Below, piece after piece: positions 1 through 6,110 of a DNA stretch of 6,223 bases. This DNA is from Phycisphaerae bacterium (lineage in GTDB: Bacteria > Planctomycetota > Phycisphaerae > UBA1845). The notes beneath the pieces were generated by a model. It saw only the letters and a program-made list of their open reading frames with translations, was not told the DNA's origin and made no database searches. Both the position numbers and the translations under genes were made by a program. The stretch covers positions 1 through 6,223 of the forward strand of contig JAJDDU010000476.1 of NCBI GenBank assembly GCA_029260155.1, given 5' to 3'. How positions within the stretch are numbered: position 1 is the stretch's first letter; the number at the start of each line of letters is the position of its first letter.

Positions 1-140
1 CAGTCATTCGCGAATTGCAATCAAGTCGCTTATCGGCGCGGTTGCCAACCAGCGGCCTCTCGAACTGGTGCTAGGCAACGAGCGACCTGCGACAAACGTC
101 GGGCCGGGCGGCGGCGGTTACTCGCGGCATCTGCCGTCGG

Positions 141-1022
141 CTACTCCGCCCCCGCAAAGCGCTGCGCGTTCCAGTACGCACTCAGCCGTTGGAACGCTCC
201 GCGTAGGCTATCCGTCGCGAGTTGAACCTCAGCGGCCATTTCCGCAAATTCAGTCGCCCAGCCGGCTGGCGGCTCCTGAAGGATCTCGGGCACGGAATGC
301 GTACCTCTGGCCGTAAATGTGGCGGCGAGCGAAGCACGGATATCTTCGGGGTCGGGGGGCTGCCGTTCGAGCAAGAGCAACAGGTCAACCAAGTCTCGTG
401 TGCGGGTGTTCTGCCTGTCGGTCCAAGGGTATGTGTAAGCGTGGATCTTCTCGGCAAACTGCTGAGCCTTGGGGATTGCGAGTGCCTGTGCCGGCGCGAT
501 ATCGGCGAAGGCGAGCAGATCCTCGCCCCGAAGAAGCTCCGGCACGCCGTGAAGTGCATCGCCAATGCCCACGTCGATGTGGAAGCTGCCGAAGACGCGG
601 CCAGCCATCAGTGCTTCGACCGGAAACCTCGCTCCGCCTTGCGGTGCGCCGAGAAGTTCCGTTCGTGGAGCCGCGATGCGGAAGGTGAGGTAGTCCCCCA
701 GGTCGACGTCCGCCGCCGTTTGTAGTTCGTCGCGAATCCGTTCAAGTCGACTCTTCAGATCGGCCGTGTTCTCATCGGCGGCGACGCTGAGGTCGATGTC
801 CGTCGTTGTTCTCGCGTGTGGACGATAGCGCAGCTCCATCGCGTAGCCGCCCTTCAGAAGCCACGGCGGGTTGGGTCGAGCGAACAGACGTGCAAGCAAT
901 CGCTCGATGAGGAACTTCAACCGTAGCGTATTCAGCGGAACATTGCGTTCCTCTGCCGCTGTCTTGAGCCGGCGTTCAAGCGCCTGGCGAAACGCGGCCG
1001 GATTGGCGAAGGATCGGTCCAT
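141..1022 (-). CDS. abiEii: AbiEii-family nucleotidyltransferase toxin (type IV toxin-antitoxin)
   Basis: Toxin of an AbiE-type abortive-infection / type IV toxin-antitoxin pair: a cytoplasmic nucleotidyltransferase-fold protein whose activity is opposed by AbiEi. The 293-aa product shows the family signature in order: KGGYAMELRYRP at residues 57-68, RTTTDIDLSV at 71-80 (D75 and D77 are the presumed metal-binding acids), FHIDVGIGD near 147-155 (D150 a possible third acid), then FAEKIHAYT around 189-197 and TRTRDLVDL at 206-214, the conserved Lys and RxRD-type motifs of AbiEii/AbiGii proteins. Length is normal for the family and all key motifs are present, so it should be active. I chose the ATG at 1022, which lies 7 nt after the antitoxin stop. 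A TTG at 1088 in the same frame would add 22 residues but overlaps the antitoxin and has no Shine-Dalgarno sequence. The SD for 1022 is itself weak (GGATGATG), suggesting coupling to translation of abiEi. The function follows from family membership; the cellular target is unknown. Confidence 0.9.
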   Translation of the reverse strand: MDRSFANPAAFRQALERRLKTAAEERNVPLNTLRLKFLIERLLARLFARPNPPWLLKGGYAMELRYRPHARTTTDIDLSVAADENTADLKSRLERIRDELQTAADVDLGDYLTFRIAAPRTELLGAPQGGARFPVEALMAGRVFGSFHIDVGIGDALHGVPELLRGEDLLAFADIAPAQALAIPKAQQFAEKIHAYTYPWTDRQNTRTRDLVDLLLLLERQPPDPEDIRASLAATFTARGTHSVPEILQEPPAGWATEFAEMAAEVQLATDSLRGAFQRLSAYWNAQRFAGAE

Positions 1023-1029
1023 GTGTGCA

Positions 1030-1638
1030 TCATCCGGCTGCTGCGAGAGCACGCGCGAGACGCGAGTGCGACGGTTCCTGCCGCACAACCGCGTCGAGTT
1101 TTGCGCGGCGAACGAGGCCCTCGCTCAGCGCTCGCGCAACGATTTGGTTCAGTTGGTCCTGCGGGACGCGCTCCGTGCCCGCGGCGTCAACCAGCGTTCG
1201 CAGTGGTTTGGTCACGCGGAATCCCTCGCGCTGCTCAGCTTCGTCCGATGCGAGATCGGCCTTGTGCAGCAGGCATCCAGCCGGTGCCTTCTTGCGAAAA
1301 GAACGCGGCACGGTGAGGTGTGTGTGCTTGGGCAGTAGCTCGCCCAGCCCATGTACGCCGAGGGCAGTCTCATGTGAGACGACCGCTTGCGGCTGATCGT
1401 CGCGCCCACGGCTCCAGAGGCTGAGCCGAATGAGGTCGTCGTGTTCTGAGAGGGCAACGGTCGGGAGTCGAAAGAGGCCACGTTCGACACGCTCAAAGTT
1501 GCCGGCTTTCACGTGGTAATCGAGGTGCCGTTTGCCATACCCAACGGCGGTCGCTTGCTTGGCAGTGAAGTAGCCGCCTTGTGTCAGGGCAAGGTCTGAT
1601 AGCTCCCGGCGTGCGGTTTGTGTGCTTCGATAGGCCAT
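1030..1638 (-). CDS. abiEi: AbiEi-family antitoxin / transcriptional autorepressor
   Basis: Antitoxin of the AbiE pair. The 202-aa product has an N-terminal winged-helix DNA-binding segment (about residues 10-58, with TAKQATAVGYGKRHLDYHV followed by the GLFRLP wing end). A middle AbiEi domain carries SHETALGVHGLGELLP (88-103) and HLTVPRSFRKK (107-117), and an alpha-helical C-terminus ends in RLARALAAAG. In characterised AbiE systems this protein represses its own promoter through the wHTH and counteracts the toxin without forming a stable complex with it. The gene precedes the toxin gene with a 7-nt gap, the usual antitoxin-first order. I prefer the ATG at 1638. A TTG two codons upstream (1644) is also possible, but it lies closer to the predicted transcription start and neither start has a clear SD. 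The promoter and palindromic operator immediately upstream are listed separately. Confidence 0.88.
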   Translation of the reverse strand: MAYRSTQTARRELSDLALTQGGYFTAKQATAVGYGKRHLDYHVKAGNFERVERGLFRLPTVALSEHDDLIRLSLWSRGRDDQPQAVVSHETALGVHGLGELLPKHTHLTVPRSFRKKAPAGCLLHKADLASDEAEQREGFRVTKPLRTLVDAAGTERVPQDQLNQIVARALSEGLVRRAKLDAVVRQEPSHSRLARALAAAG

Positions 1639-1645
1639 GCGCAAA

Positions 1646-1664
1646 GGTCCAAATCTTTTGGACC
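1646..1664. promoter_or_regulatory. Perfect palindrome over the abiE transcription start, likely AbiEi operator
   Basis: GGTCCAAA (1646-1653), spacer TCT, TTTGGACC (1657-1664) form a perfect 8-bp inverted repeat. It lies directly downstream of the predicted -10 hexamer, over the expected +1, and ends 8 bp before the abiEi ATG. Characterised AbiEi proteins bind inverted repeats in their own promoter and repress it, so a repressor site is the simplest reading. Use of this exact sequence by this protein is inferred. Confidence 0.6.
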
Positions 1665-1693
1665 ATTATGCGAACCCGCCCCAGGGATGTCCA
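1665..1693 (-). promoter_or_regulatory. Predicted sigma-70-type promoter of the abiEi-abiEii operon
   Basis: Reading the minus strand, TGGACA (1693-1688) and CATAAT (1670-1665) are separated by exactly 17 bp. Each differs from the bacterial housekeeping consensus at one position. The predicted transcription start is near 1658, giving a leader of about 20 nt before the ATG at 1638. The promoter points into the AbiE operon and overlaps nothing else. Assignment is from sequence match only. Confidence 0.6.
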
Positions 1694-1769
1694 GCACGTG
1701 CCAGCGCGTATGTGCCATCGGACTCGTCAACTCGCGTTCCGGAAGCTCCTGTGCGAACGTGCTATGTCA

Positions 1770-1789
1770 AGTTTTCTCGCAAGAAAACT
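1770..1789. repeat. Perfect 8-bp inverted repeat with 4-nt loop
   Basis: AGTTTTCT and AGAAAACT flank the loop CGCA. The stem is AT-rich and no U-tract follows on either strand, so an intrinsic terminator is unlikely. It lies upstream of the abiE promoter with no gene directly next to it. A protein binding site or a chance palindrome are both possible. Confidence 0.35.
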
Positions 1790-1901
1790 CGACGCCGTGT
1801 CCCCGACCGTCGACACTCCCGGCATGGCAACTGGCCCGCGATCATCGCCGAACTCCCAACGCGTCGCCGCCAAGGCCATCGCCCGAGGCGGTCGTTTTGC
1901 G

Positions 1902-1929
1902 TGACCACATTTGACCACTTCAATGTGGT
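1902..1929. repeat. TGACCAC direct repeats at 10-bp period plus inverted ACCACATT copy
   Basis: TGACCAC occurs at 1902-1908 and again at 1912-1918, one helical turn apart. ACCACATT at 1904-1911 is matched by its exact reverse complement AATGTGGT at 1922-1929. Three related half-sites on one face of the helix about 120 bp left of the tRNA fragment suit an excisionase, integrase arm or repressor site. The protein that binds it is unknown. Confidence 0.45.
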
Positions 1930-2050
1930 AATACTGCCCTCAGACGCGAGAAAACGCGATAGGATGCGACGACTTGCGAAAACGACGAATCGCGGTAAAC
2001 TCTTCGTAGACAGTGGTTTGCTGAGCCAATCGGCGGTCCCGAAGACTCGT

Positions 2051-2092
2051 CTGTTAACCGCTAGGTCGTAGGTTCGAATCCTACTCGGGGAG
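2051..2092 (+). other. 3' fragment of tRNA-Asn(GTT): probable attachment-site remnant
   Basis: The sequence reads as the 3' part of a tRNA: anticodon loop CTGTTAA (2051-2057, anticodon GTT), 3' anticodon strand CCGCT, variable loop, T-stem GTAGG, T-loop TTCGAAT, T-stem CCTAC, 3' acceptor strand TCGGGGA and discriminator G at 2092. No encoded CCA follows. Just 5' of the anticodon loop the sequence (GACTCGT) cannot form the 5-bp anticodon stem, and there is no D-arm, so this is not a working tRNA. Loss of homology at the anticodon loop is typical of tyrosine-recombinase integration, which duplicates the 3' part of the target tRNA. In this orientation such a fragment usually marks the end of an element lying to the left, on the AbiE side. 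The att interpretation is inferred. Confidence 0.7.
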
Positions 2093-2164
2093 TTCCATTT
2101 CACCCTATTCCTGAAGTGTTTTCTGGTCGCGCCGGGTTGATCCGTTGAATTAACAGCATTACTC

Positions 2165-2184
2165 TTCACGCAGTTTTCACGCAG
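2165..2184. repeat. Two perfect 9-bp direct repeats (TTCACGCAG) at 11-bp period
   Basis: TTCACGCAG lies at 2165-2173 and again at 2176-2184, about one helical turn apart, between the tRNA-Asn fragment and the 3' end of the HTH gene. The spacing is like that of excisionase or integrase arm sites. The neighbouring HTH protein is an obvious candidate binder, though nothing in the sequence proves it. Confidence 0.45.
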
Positions 2185-2204
2185 AATGGCTTGGCGAGAC
2201 TGGA

Positions 2205-2540
2205 CTACGAGAACTTCTTTGGGCGGCCACGTCCACGTTTCTGATCACCATTGGCCGCCAGACGTTCCAACTCGGACTTGTCAAACGCGAGGCGCCCACC
2301 GATTTTCCTCGGGTGCAACGCCCCCTTGCGAATCAGCCGGTGTATGGAAAGGTCCGGGCGGGCCAAACCCAGCCGGTCGAGGCCAAGATATGTGATGGCC
2401 TCATGCATCCAGAGTATTGGGGCTCTTTCGACCCTTTGTGCGTGTTCTGTATTTTTCATTGCTGATTTCGGCGACCAGGCGTGTTTGCCATCGTGTTGCT
2501 TCACATCGACGCGATGCCCCGTCTGGAGATCAGTAGACAC
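2205..2540 (-). CDS. Small HTH DNA-binding protein, excisionase/MerR-like
   Basis: The 111-aa product has one recognisable domain (about residues 43-95): a MerR/excisionase-type helix-turn-helix with LWMHEAITYLGL, a second helix PDLSIHRLIRKGAL, the wing HPRKIGGRLAF and the closing helix DKSELERLA. A very basic tail follows (KRGRGRPKKFS, AT-hook-like GRGRPKK). The N-terminal 28 residues are unlike the family. The GTG at 2540 lies 7 nt after the primase stop, with a purine-rich GAGGGGG just before it, so translational coupling is plausible. An alternative ATG at 2459 gives 84 aa, keeps the whole domain, and lacks a clear SD. Domains of this type are recombination directionality factors or small repressors of mobile elements. 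Its place at the end of the block, beside a tRNA-derived att remnant and phased repeats, favours a role in excision or control, but that is inferred. Confidence 0.7.
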   Translation of the reverse strand: MSTDLQTGHRVDVKQHDGKHAWSPKSAMKNTEHAQRVERAPILWMHEAITYLGLDRLGLARPDLSIHRLIRKGALHPRKIGGRLAFDKSELERLAANGDQKRGRGRPKKFS

Positions 2541-2547
2541 CGCCCCC

Positions 2548-3612
2548 TCACATGCTTGATTGTGATGGCTTGGCGCTGCCAGATGCCCGGCGGGCGTTCT
2601 CGGGCGGCAAAGAGGTGCCGTGACTTCCGCTACGCACCTGACACGCGAGGTCGCAGTACGGCGTGACGGCCGGGTCCTCGCATCCGTAGGCGCGGTATTC
2701 CTTGTCGTAGGCGGAGGCGGCTTGGGTGGTGATTTCGGATTCCGTGATGACGCGTTTGCCGTTGGTCGGGCGGTTTCGTTGGGACCAGTCCGCGAGCACC
2801 GCGATGGTGCTATCGAACGGAAGCCCCACGCGTTTGAGGTTCACAGCAAGACGAAAACAGGCGATGCGCTGGTTCTCGGCGACACCTTCGTCCAGCATCT
2901 GGCGGGCGCACGGTGGAAGGCCATGCGATTGCTGGACCCCGATGTAGTTCGACGCGACTGTCGGTGTGCCGCAACGGATGGGCAGACGGAGTTCGTTGAT
3001 CTCGATGACGTCGTCGAGGAGGGTCTCCGGAACTCGTTTGATTCGTTCCAATACCTCCCATTGGTTGGGGTATGGCTTTGTCGGATCGTGTGGATCGACG
3101 AATACGGTGCGGCCTTGAGGGACGAGCCCGCCGAAGAGCGGCGCGTTGATGAAATTTCCGAAGGTGGTGTTGGTGCTCAGCGCGTCTTGTTTCGGAAAGA
3201 CCTCCGTCTTCGGTTTTTCGATTTCTGCAAGGATTCGGTGTACGACAAGTCGCGCCTTCATCGCGGAAGCGCCCCGGTCGTCGAAGAAAACCCACACGTG
3301 GTAGCCCTTGGACTTGCTGCGTTCGATGTAGGCGGGAATCTCGTAGTGATCGGCGGCCAGAGCAAACTCCTTCGGGGGCCACAGATCTTCGGTGTCGAAG
3401 TCAGTCACGATCGCATGAATGCGGTCTTCGCTCAGTAGAAACAGCCCGAACGGTTGCCTGCCGGTGAGGTGATTGAGGATGACCTCGTTGGTCACCGGAG
3501 CCTTGACCACACGGGCCCGACCGGTGCGGGGATCGTAGGTTCCGTACGCATCGCGGCGCCCGCGAAACGCCTGGTTAAAAAGGCTCAGCTTGTCTTCAGT
3601 AGTTCTCGCCAT
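2548..3612 (-). CDS. Archaeo-eukaryotic primase (AEP) of the TOTE-associated type
   Basis: The 354-aa product looks like a primase-polymerase of the AEP superfamily, closest in my recollection to the AEP domain named after TOTE conflict systems. Visible motifs are VTDFDTED (70-77; D71 and D73 as the metal-binding DxD pair), SKSKGYHVWVFF (99-110; H105 as the nucleotide-binding His) and the family-typical EVFPKQD (137-143), followed by FGNFINAPLFG (151-161). The C-terminal region (about 235-325) has a helical segment with NQRIACFRLAVNLKRVG, then YGC..YCDLAC. Together these give four cysteines (C235, C311, C320, C324) suitable for a Zn or Fe-S site, reminiscent of the PriL C-terminal cluster. 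No helicase domain is fused, so it is a stand-alone primase. The ATG at 3612 has only a weak GGCGGA upstream. Likely role: priming replication or repair of the host element. The fold assignment is confident, the role inferred. Confidence 0.8.
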   Translation of the reverse strand: MARTTEDKLSLFNQAFRGRRDAYGTYDPRTGRARVVKAPVTNEVILNHLTGRQPFGLFLLSEDRIHAIVTDFDTEDLWPPKEFALAADHYEIPAYIERSKSKGYHVWVFFDDRGASAMKARLVVHRILAEIEKPKTEVFPKQDALSTNTTFGNFINAPLFGGLVPQGRTVFVDPHDPTKPYPNQWEVLERIKRVPETLLDDVIEINELRLPIRCGTPTVASNYIGVQQSHGLPPCARQMLDEGVAENQRIACFRLAVNLKRVGLPFDSTIAVLADWSQRNRPTNGKRVITESEITTQAASAYDKEYRAYGCEDPAVTPYCDLACQVRSGSHGTSLPPENARRASGSAKPSQSSM

Positions 3613-3725
3613 GCGTAATCCGCCATCGCGATGATGCCCAACACAAACGTCCCCGGTCCCGCTGCAACGGGCGGCGTACTGGATCGGCGTTCAATTCATG
3701 AAGCGGACATATTCGCCGTGTCGTT
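3613..3725. other. 113-bp intergenic gap before the primase gene
   Basis: This is the only sizeable gap inside the minus-strand block. No good -35/-10 pair, hairpin or terminator stands out on the minus strand; TTGAAC near 3687-3692 has no matching -10. The primase gene may be transcribed by read-through from upstream, or from a promoter I cannot recognise. Confidence 0.3.
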
Positions 3726-4343
3726 TCACGCGGGCGTGCGGCCTTTGGACGTGTTGACCATCGCTCCCAGTTGGTTGTTTGTGGATTGGATCATGTCGAT
3801 GAGGGCGGGGATTTCGTCGGCGAGTCTTTCCGGCGTCCATTGCAGTTCCGCAGGAATGAACTCGTTTTCGGCGTCCAACAGCTCCTTGGCGATTTGGCAG
3901 CGTATGATCCATGGGCAGCCGGTGAGGCAGCGTACGAAGACGGCGTGGTTGAGCTTGGCCTGTTCATCCTGTTTGACGGCCTCGGCCATGCTTTGCAGAA
4001 CACGCTCGATGCCGTACCGGTTTGCGTGCATCAGGGCGACTTCGTGGCCGCGTGTTTCGCCATCGAAGTAGGCCTGGTCCAGCAGGTGAAGCCCCTCGGC
4101 CTGTGCCTGTGCCATCGACAGGAAATGCGGCACCGTGAGACACCTTCGATACACGTGGCGCGTAAAGGCTCCCACGATGCGATGAAAACGAGCGTGCGAC
4201 AGTCCCGAGATGTTGCCAAGTGAGAGCGATCGCACGGCGTCATCGATACGCCCTGCGGTTTGAGTGAACGAAGCGTCGTCGCGCTGTTCGAAGATCCTTC
4301 GTAGCGTTTGTGACGCCAATCGTGCTTCAGGGGAATTGGTCAA
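3726..4343 (-). CDS. Unrecognised 205-aa helical protein in a mobile-element gene block
   Basis: I do not recognise this family. The sequence is predicted mostly alpha-helical and soluble, with no signal peptide or clear membrane span. Its middle contains a His/Arg-rich stretch (RFHRIVGAFTRHVYRRCL, about 52-69) and later two cysteines in RCLTGCPWIIRC-type spacing (about 138-148). The start is a TTG at 4343, well supported by GGAG with a 7-nt spacer. That start overlaps the end of the upstream ATPase gene by 17 bp in another frame, strong evidence that the gene is real and co-translated with the ATPase. Position between a DNA-translocating ATPase and a primase suggests a partner in element transfer, replication or partition, but no motif supports a specific function. 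Confidence 0.7.
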   Translation of the reverse strand: MTNSPEARLASQTLRRIFEQRDDASFTQTAGRIDDAVRSLSLGNISGLSHARFHRIVGAFTRHVYRRCLTVPHFLSMAQAQAEGLHLLDQAYFDGETRGHEVALMHANRYGIERVLQSMAEAVKQDEQAKLNHAVFVRCLTGCPWIIRCQIAKELLDAENEFIPAELQWTPERLADEIPALIDMIQSTNNQLGAMVNTSKGRTPA

Positions 4344-5352
4344 ACACCAGCTCCGTCGTATCCGTTCCGCCCGTCGAATGCGGCAATGGCGCGCTGGCGG
4401 CCGGGTTGCGGGTGTGCGTTATCATCGACGCGATCGTACTTGCCGGTGTGCAATACTGTCGGTGGGATTCTGCAAGGATCCGTAGACGTGTCGATTTCTG
4501 GACGAGCTTGGTGGGTTCAAGGGTGTCAATCTGAACGATGTCGGTGTCGGAGCGAACGATGGCCTGGTACTTCTTCAGGCCGATCAACTGGTTGGAGGTG
4601 ACGGTCTGACGCATGTTCTTTGCCAGGGCTGCGGCGTCGTCGGCGTCCACGCTGAACACGATCGTCGTTCCGACGGTGCCGAGGGCCGCGTTTCTCACCG
4701 AGCCCATTTGCCCTCGGTACTGATGAGCCAGGGTAAGACCGACACTGTATTTGCGGGTATCGGAAATCAGCTTCTCTAGAGAATCGGTGGTGAACAGGTG
4801 TGCTTCGTCGCAGTGCACGTGGAACACGCGGCGTTTCTCGGGATCCACCTTACTTCGGCTGAGTGCCGCCATCCGAATCAGTGCTATCATCGCGCAGCCT
4901 ATGAACCGCTGGACTTCCTCGGCAAGCCCCGCCAGGTTGAACAAAATGACCTGCCCGGTGTCCATAGCTTCACGAAAACTGAAGGAATTCGTCGGCTGGG
5001 AGAGCATGGTCGCGACGGGACCCATCAGGAGGATCTTGGAGAGCTTGTTCTTCGGGGGCCCCAGTTCCGACGCGGTGTAGTATGGGAACTCGTCCATCCA
5101 GAACCCGCGTTCGCTCGGTGTGGATACAACGTCCAGGATTCGATTTCGTAGGCGTTTGCTTTCGTTTGACTTGCGTAAAAGGGTCGCTACGTCTTGGAGC
5201 GTCGCGCCGGGCAGTTGGAGCATCGCGAGGAACGCGTGGCGAAGCAGGTGTTCGAGCCGATCGCCCCAATGCTTGACGCCGCTTTTGATCGCAGCCACAA
5301 GGTCTTCCGCCGTCTTCGAGAGGTCTTGACCTGCGATGGGCTCGAGCGGGTT
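4327..5352 (-). CDS. VirD4/TraD/HerA-like DNA-translocating ATPase, 5'-truncated
   Basis: C-terminal part of a RecA-like ATPase of the type IV coupling protein / conjugative-transfer family. In the part from the internal GTG at 5298 (323 aa), the Walker B strand RVFHVHCDEAHLF lies at 157-169 (D164, E165), RKYSVGLTLAHQYRGQM at 182-198 holds the sensor Gln (Q193), and SVDADDAAALAKNM follows. These match coupling-protein and HerA-type ATPases. Family-like sequence continues upstream of the GTG in the same frame (NPLEPIAVKTSSKTAEDL, to about 5352) and then ends abruptly. The Walker A half is therefore missing, and the GTG is unlikely to be the true start. The product as found cannot hydrolyse ATP on its own. 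The break falls where an hsdR fragment begins on the other strand, pointing to a rearrangement or assembly join. The 3' end overlaps the next gene by 17 bp. An intact parent would pump DNA at the membrane during transfer. Confidence 0.75.
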   Translation of the reverse strand, partial: NPLEPIAGQDLSKTAEDLVAAIKSGVKHWGDRLEHLLRHAFLAMLQLPGATLQDVATLLRKSNESKRLRNRILDVVSTPSERGFWMDEFPYYTASELGPPKNKLSKILLMGPVATMLSQPTNSFSFREAMDTGQVILFNLAGLAEEVQRFIGCAMIALIRMAALSRSKVDPEKRRVFHVHCDEAHLFTTDSLEKLISDTRKYSVGLTLAHQYRGQMGSVRNAALGTVGTTIVFSVDADDAAALAKNMRQTVTSNQLIGLKKYQAIVRSDTDIVQIDTLEPTKLVQKSTRLRILAESHRQYCTPASTIASMITHTRNPAASAPLPHSTGGTDTTELVFDQFP

Positions 5353-6110
5353 CCATCCACACCTACAAGTACGACGAGGCCGTTCGCGACGGCGTGGTGC
5401 TGGACCTGCGCTATGAGGCCCGCGACATCGATCAGAACATCACCTCGCAGGCGAAGATCGATCAGTGGTTCGAGATCAAGACCAAGGGGCTGACGGACCT
5501 TGCCAAGGCGCAGGTCAAGCAGCGATGGGGCACGATGAAGAAAGTGCTCAGCGCGCAGGATCGGCTGCAAAAAATCGTCGCCGACATCCTGATGGACATG
5601 GAGACGCGGGACCGCCTCCAGAGCGGGCACGGAAACGCCATGCTGGTGTCCGGAAGCATCTACTCGGCATGCCGGTTTTTCGAGATGTTCCAAAAGGCCG
5701 GCTTGGGGGGCAAGTGCGCGATCATCACTTCGTACAAGCCGTCCCCGGCGGACATTAAGGGCGAGGAGACCGGCGAGGGGCTCACCGAGAAGCTGCGTCA
5801 GTACGACATCTACCGGAAGATGCTGGCCGCGCACTTCGACGAACCGGAGGACACGGCGGTCAACAAAGTCGAGCAGTTCGAGAAAGACGTCAAGAAACGG
5901 TTCATCGATGAGCCGGGGCAGATGAAGCTCTTGATCGTCGTCGACAAACTGCTGACCGGGTTCGACGCACCGGCGGCGACCTACCTCTACATAGACAAGC
6001 AGATGCACAACCACGGCCTGTTCCAGGCGATCTGCCGAGTCAACCGGCTCCACAGCGAGGACAAGGAGTACGGCTACATCATCGTGAGCGTTCGACGAAG
6101 CACATCTTGA
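5349..6110 (+). pseudogene. hsdR: hsdR fragment: type I restriction endonuclease helicase region, both ends lost
   Basis: Internal piece of HsdR, the ATP-dependent translocase/nuclease subunit of type I restriction-modification. Family-like sequence begins at about 5349 (IHTYKYDEAVRDGVVLDL) and runs through LVSGSIYSACRF, TSYKPSPADIKGEE, LLIVVDKLLTGFDAP (helicase motif V region) and LFQAICRVNR (motif VI) to EYGYII at 6083. That is about 245 codons of a protein normally near 1000 aa. The nuclease domain, Walker A/B half and C-terminal helical domain are absent. The family normally continues YIID-YKDLF; here nine unrelated codons follow to a stop at 6108-6110, inside a probable IS66 end. An in-frame stop lies upstream at 5328-5330, so there is no native start; the GTG codons near 5394 are merely internal. 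Neither HsdM nor HsdS is in the window. Certainly non-functional as a restriction enzyme. Confidence 0.85.

Larger units (their letters stand above)
1694..2204. other. Gene-poor region carrying a probable recombinase attachment site
   Basis: No reading frame here resembles a known protein. The longest minus-strand frame (1762-2169) contains SRIRTYDLAV, a well-known artefact of translating the antisense of a tRNA T-arm. What the stretch holds is a stem-loop (1770-1789), a repeat cluster (1902-1929), a 3' tRNA-Asn fragment (about 2051-2092) and a pair of 9-bp direct repeats (2165-2184). This arrangement resembles an integrative-element att region, with a core inside a tRNA and arm-type protein binding sites on each side. 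No integrase gene is present in the window. Confidence 0.45.

Noticed and set aside
125..136. CGGCA-TC-TGCCG hairpin just past the abiEii stop as a terminator
   Set aside because: The stem is only 5 bp with a 2-nt loop and no T-tract follows on the minus strand.
1..140. Short minus-strand frame after abiEii (begins ATGCCGCGAGTAACC)
   Set aside because: About 20 codons, no ribosome binding site and no recognisable sequence.
1911..1934. TTGACC followed by TAATAC as a plus-strand promoter
   Set aside because: Spacing is only 12 bp and no supported plus-strand gene lies downstream; the TTGACC is part of the phased repeat.
2036..2092. Possible complete but D-armless tRNA, using GTCCCGA at 2036-2042 as 5' acceptor strand
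   Set aside because: It gives a partial acceptor pairing with TCGGGGA, but the anticodon stem (CTCGT with CCGCT) does not pair and there is no D-arm; an att-type 3' fragment fits better.
1762..2169. 135-aa minus-strand reading frame containing SRIRTYDLAV
   Set aside because: This peptide is the familiar false product of translating a tRNA 3' half in antisense; the frame covers the tRNA-Asn fragment and non-coding repeats and resembles no real family.
2620..3438. 272-aa plus-strand reading frame
   Set aside because: It lies antisense within the primase gene, whose minus-strand product has clear AEP motifs; this is a GC-rich shadow frame.
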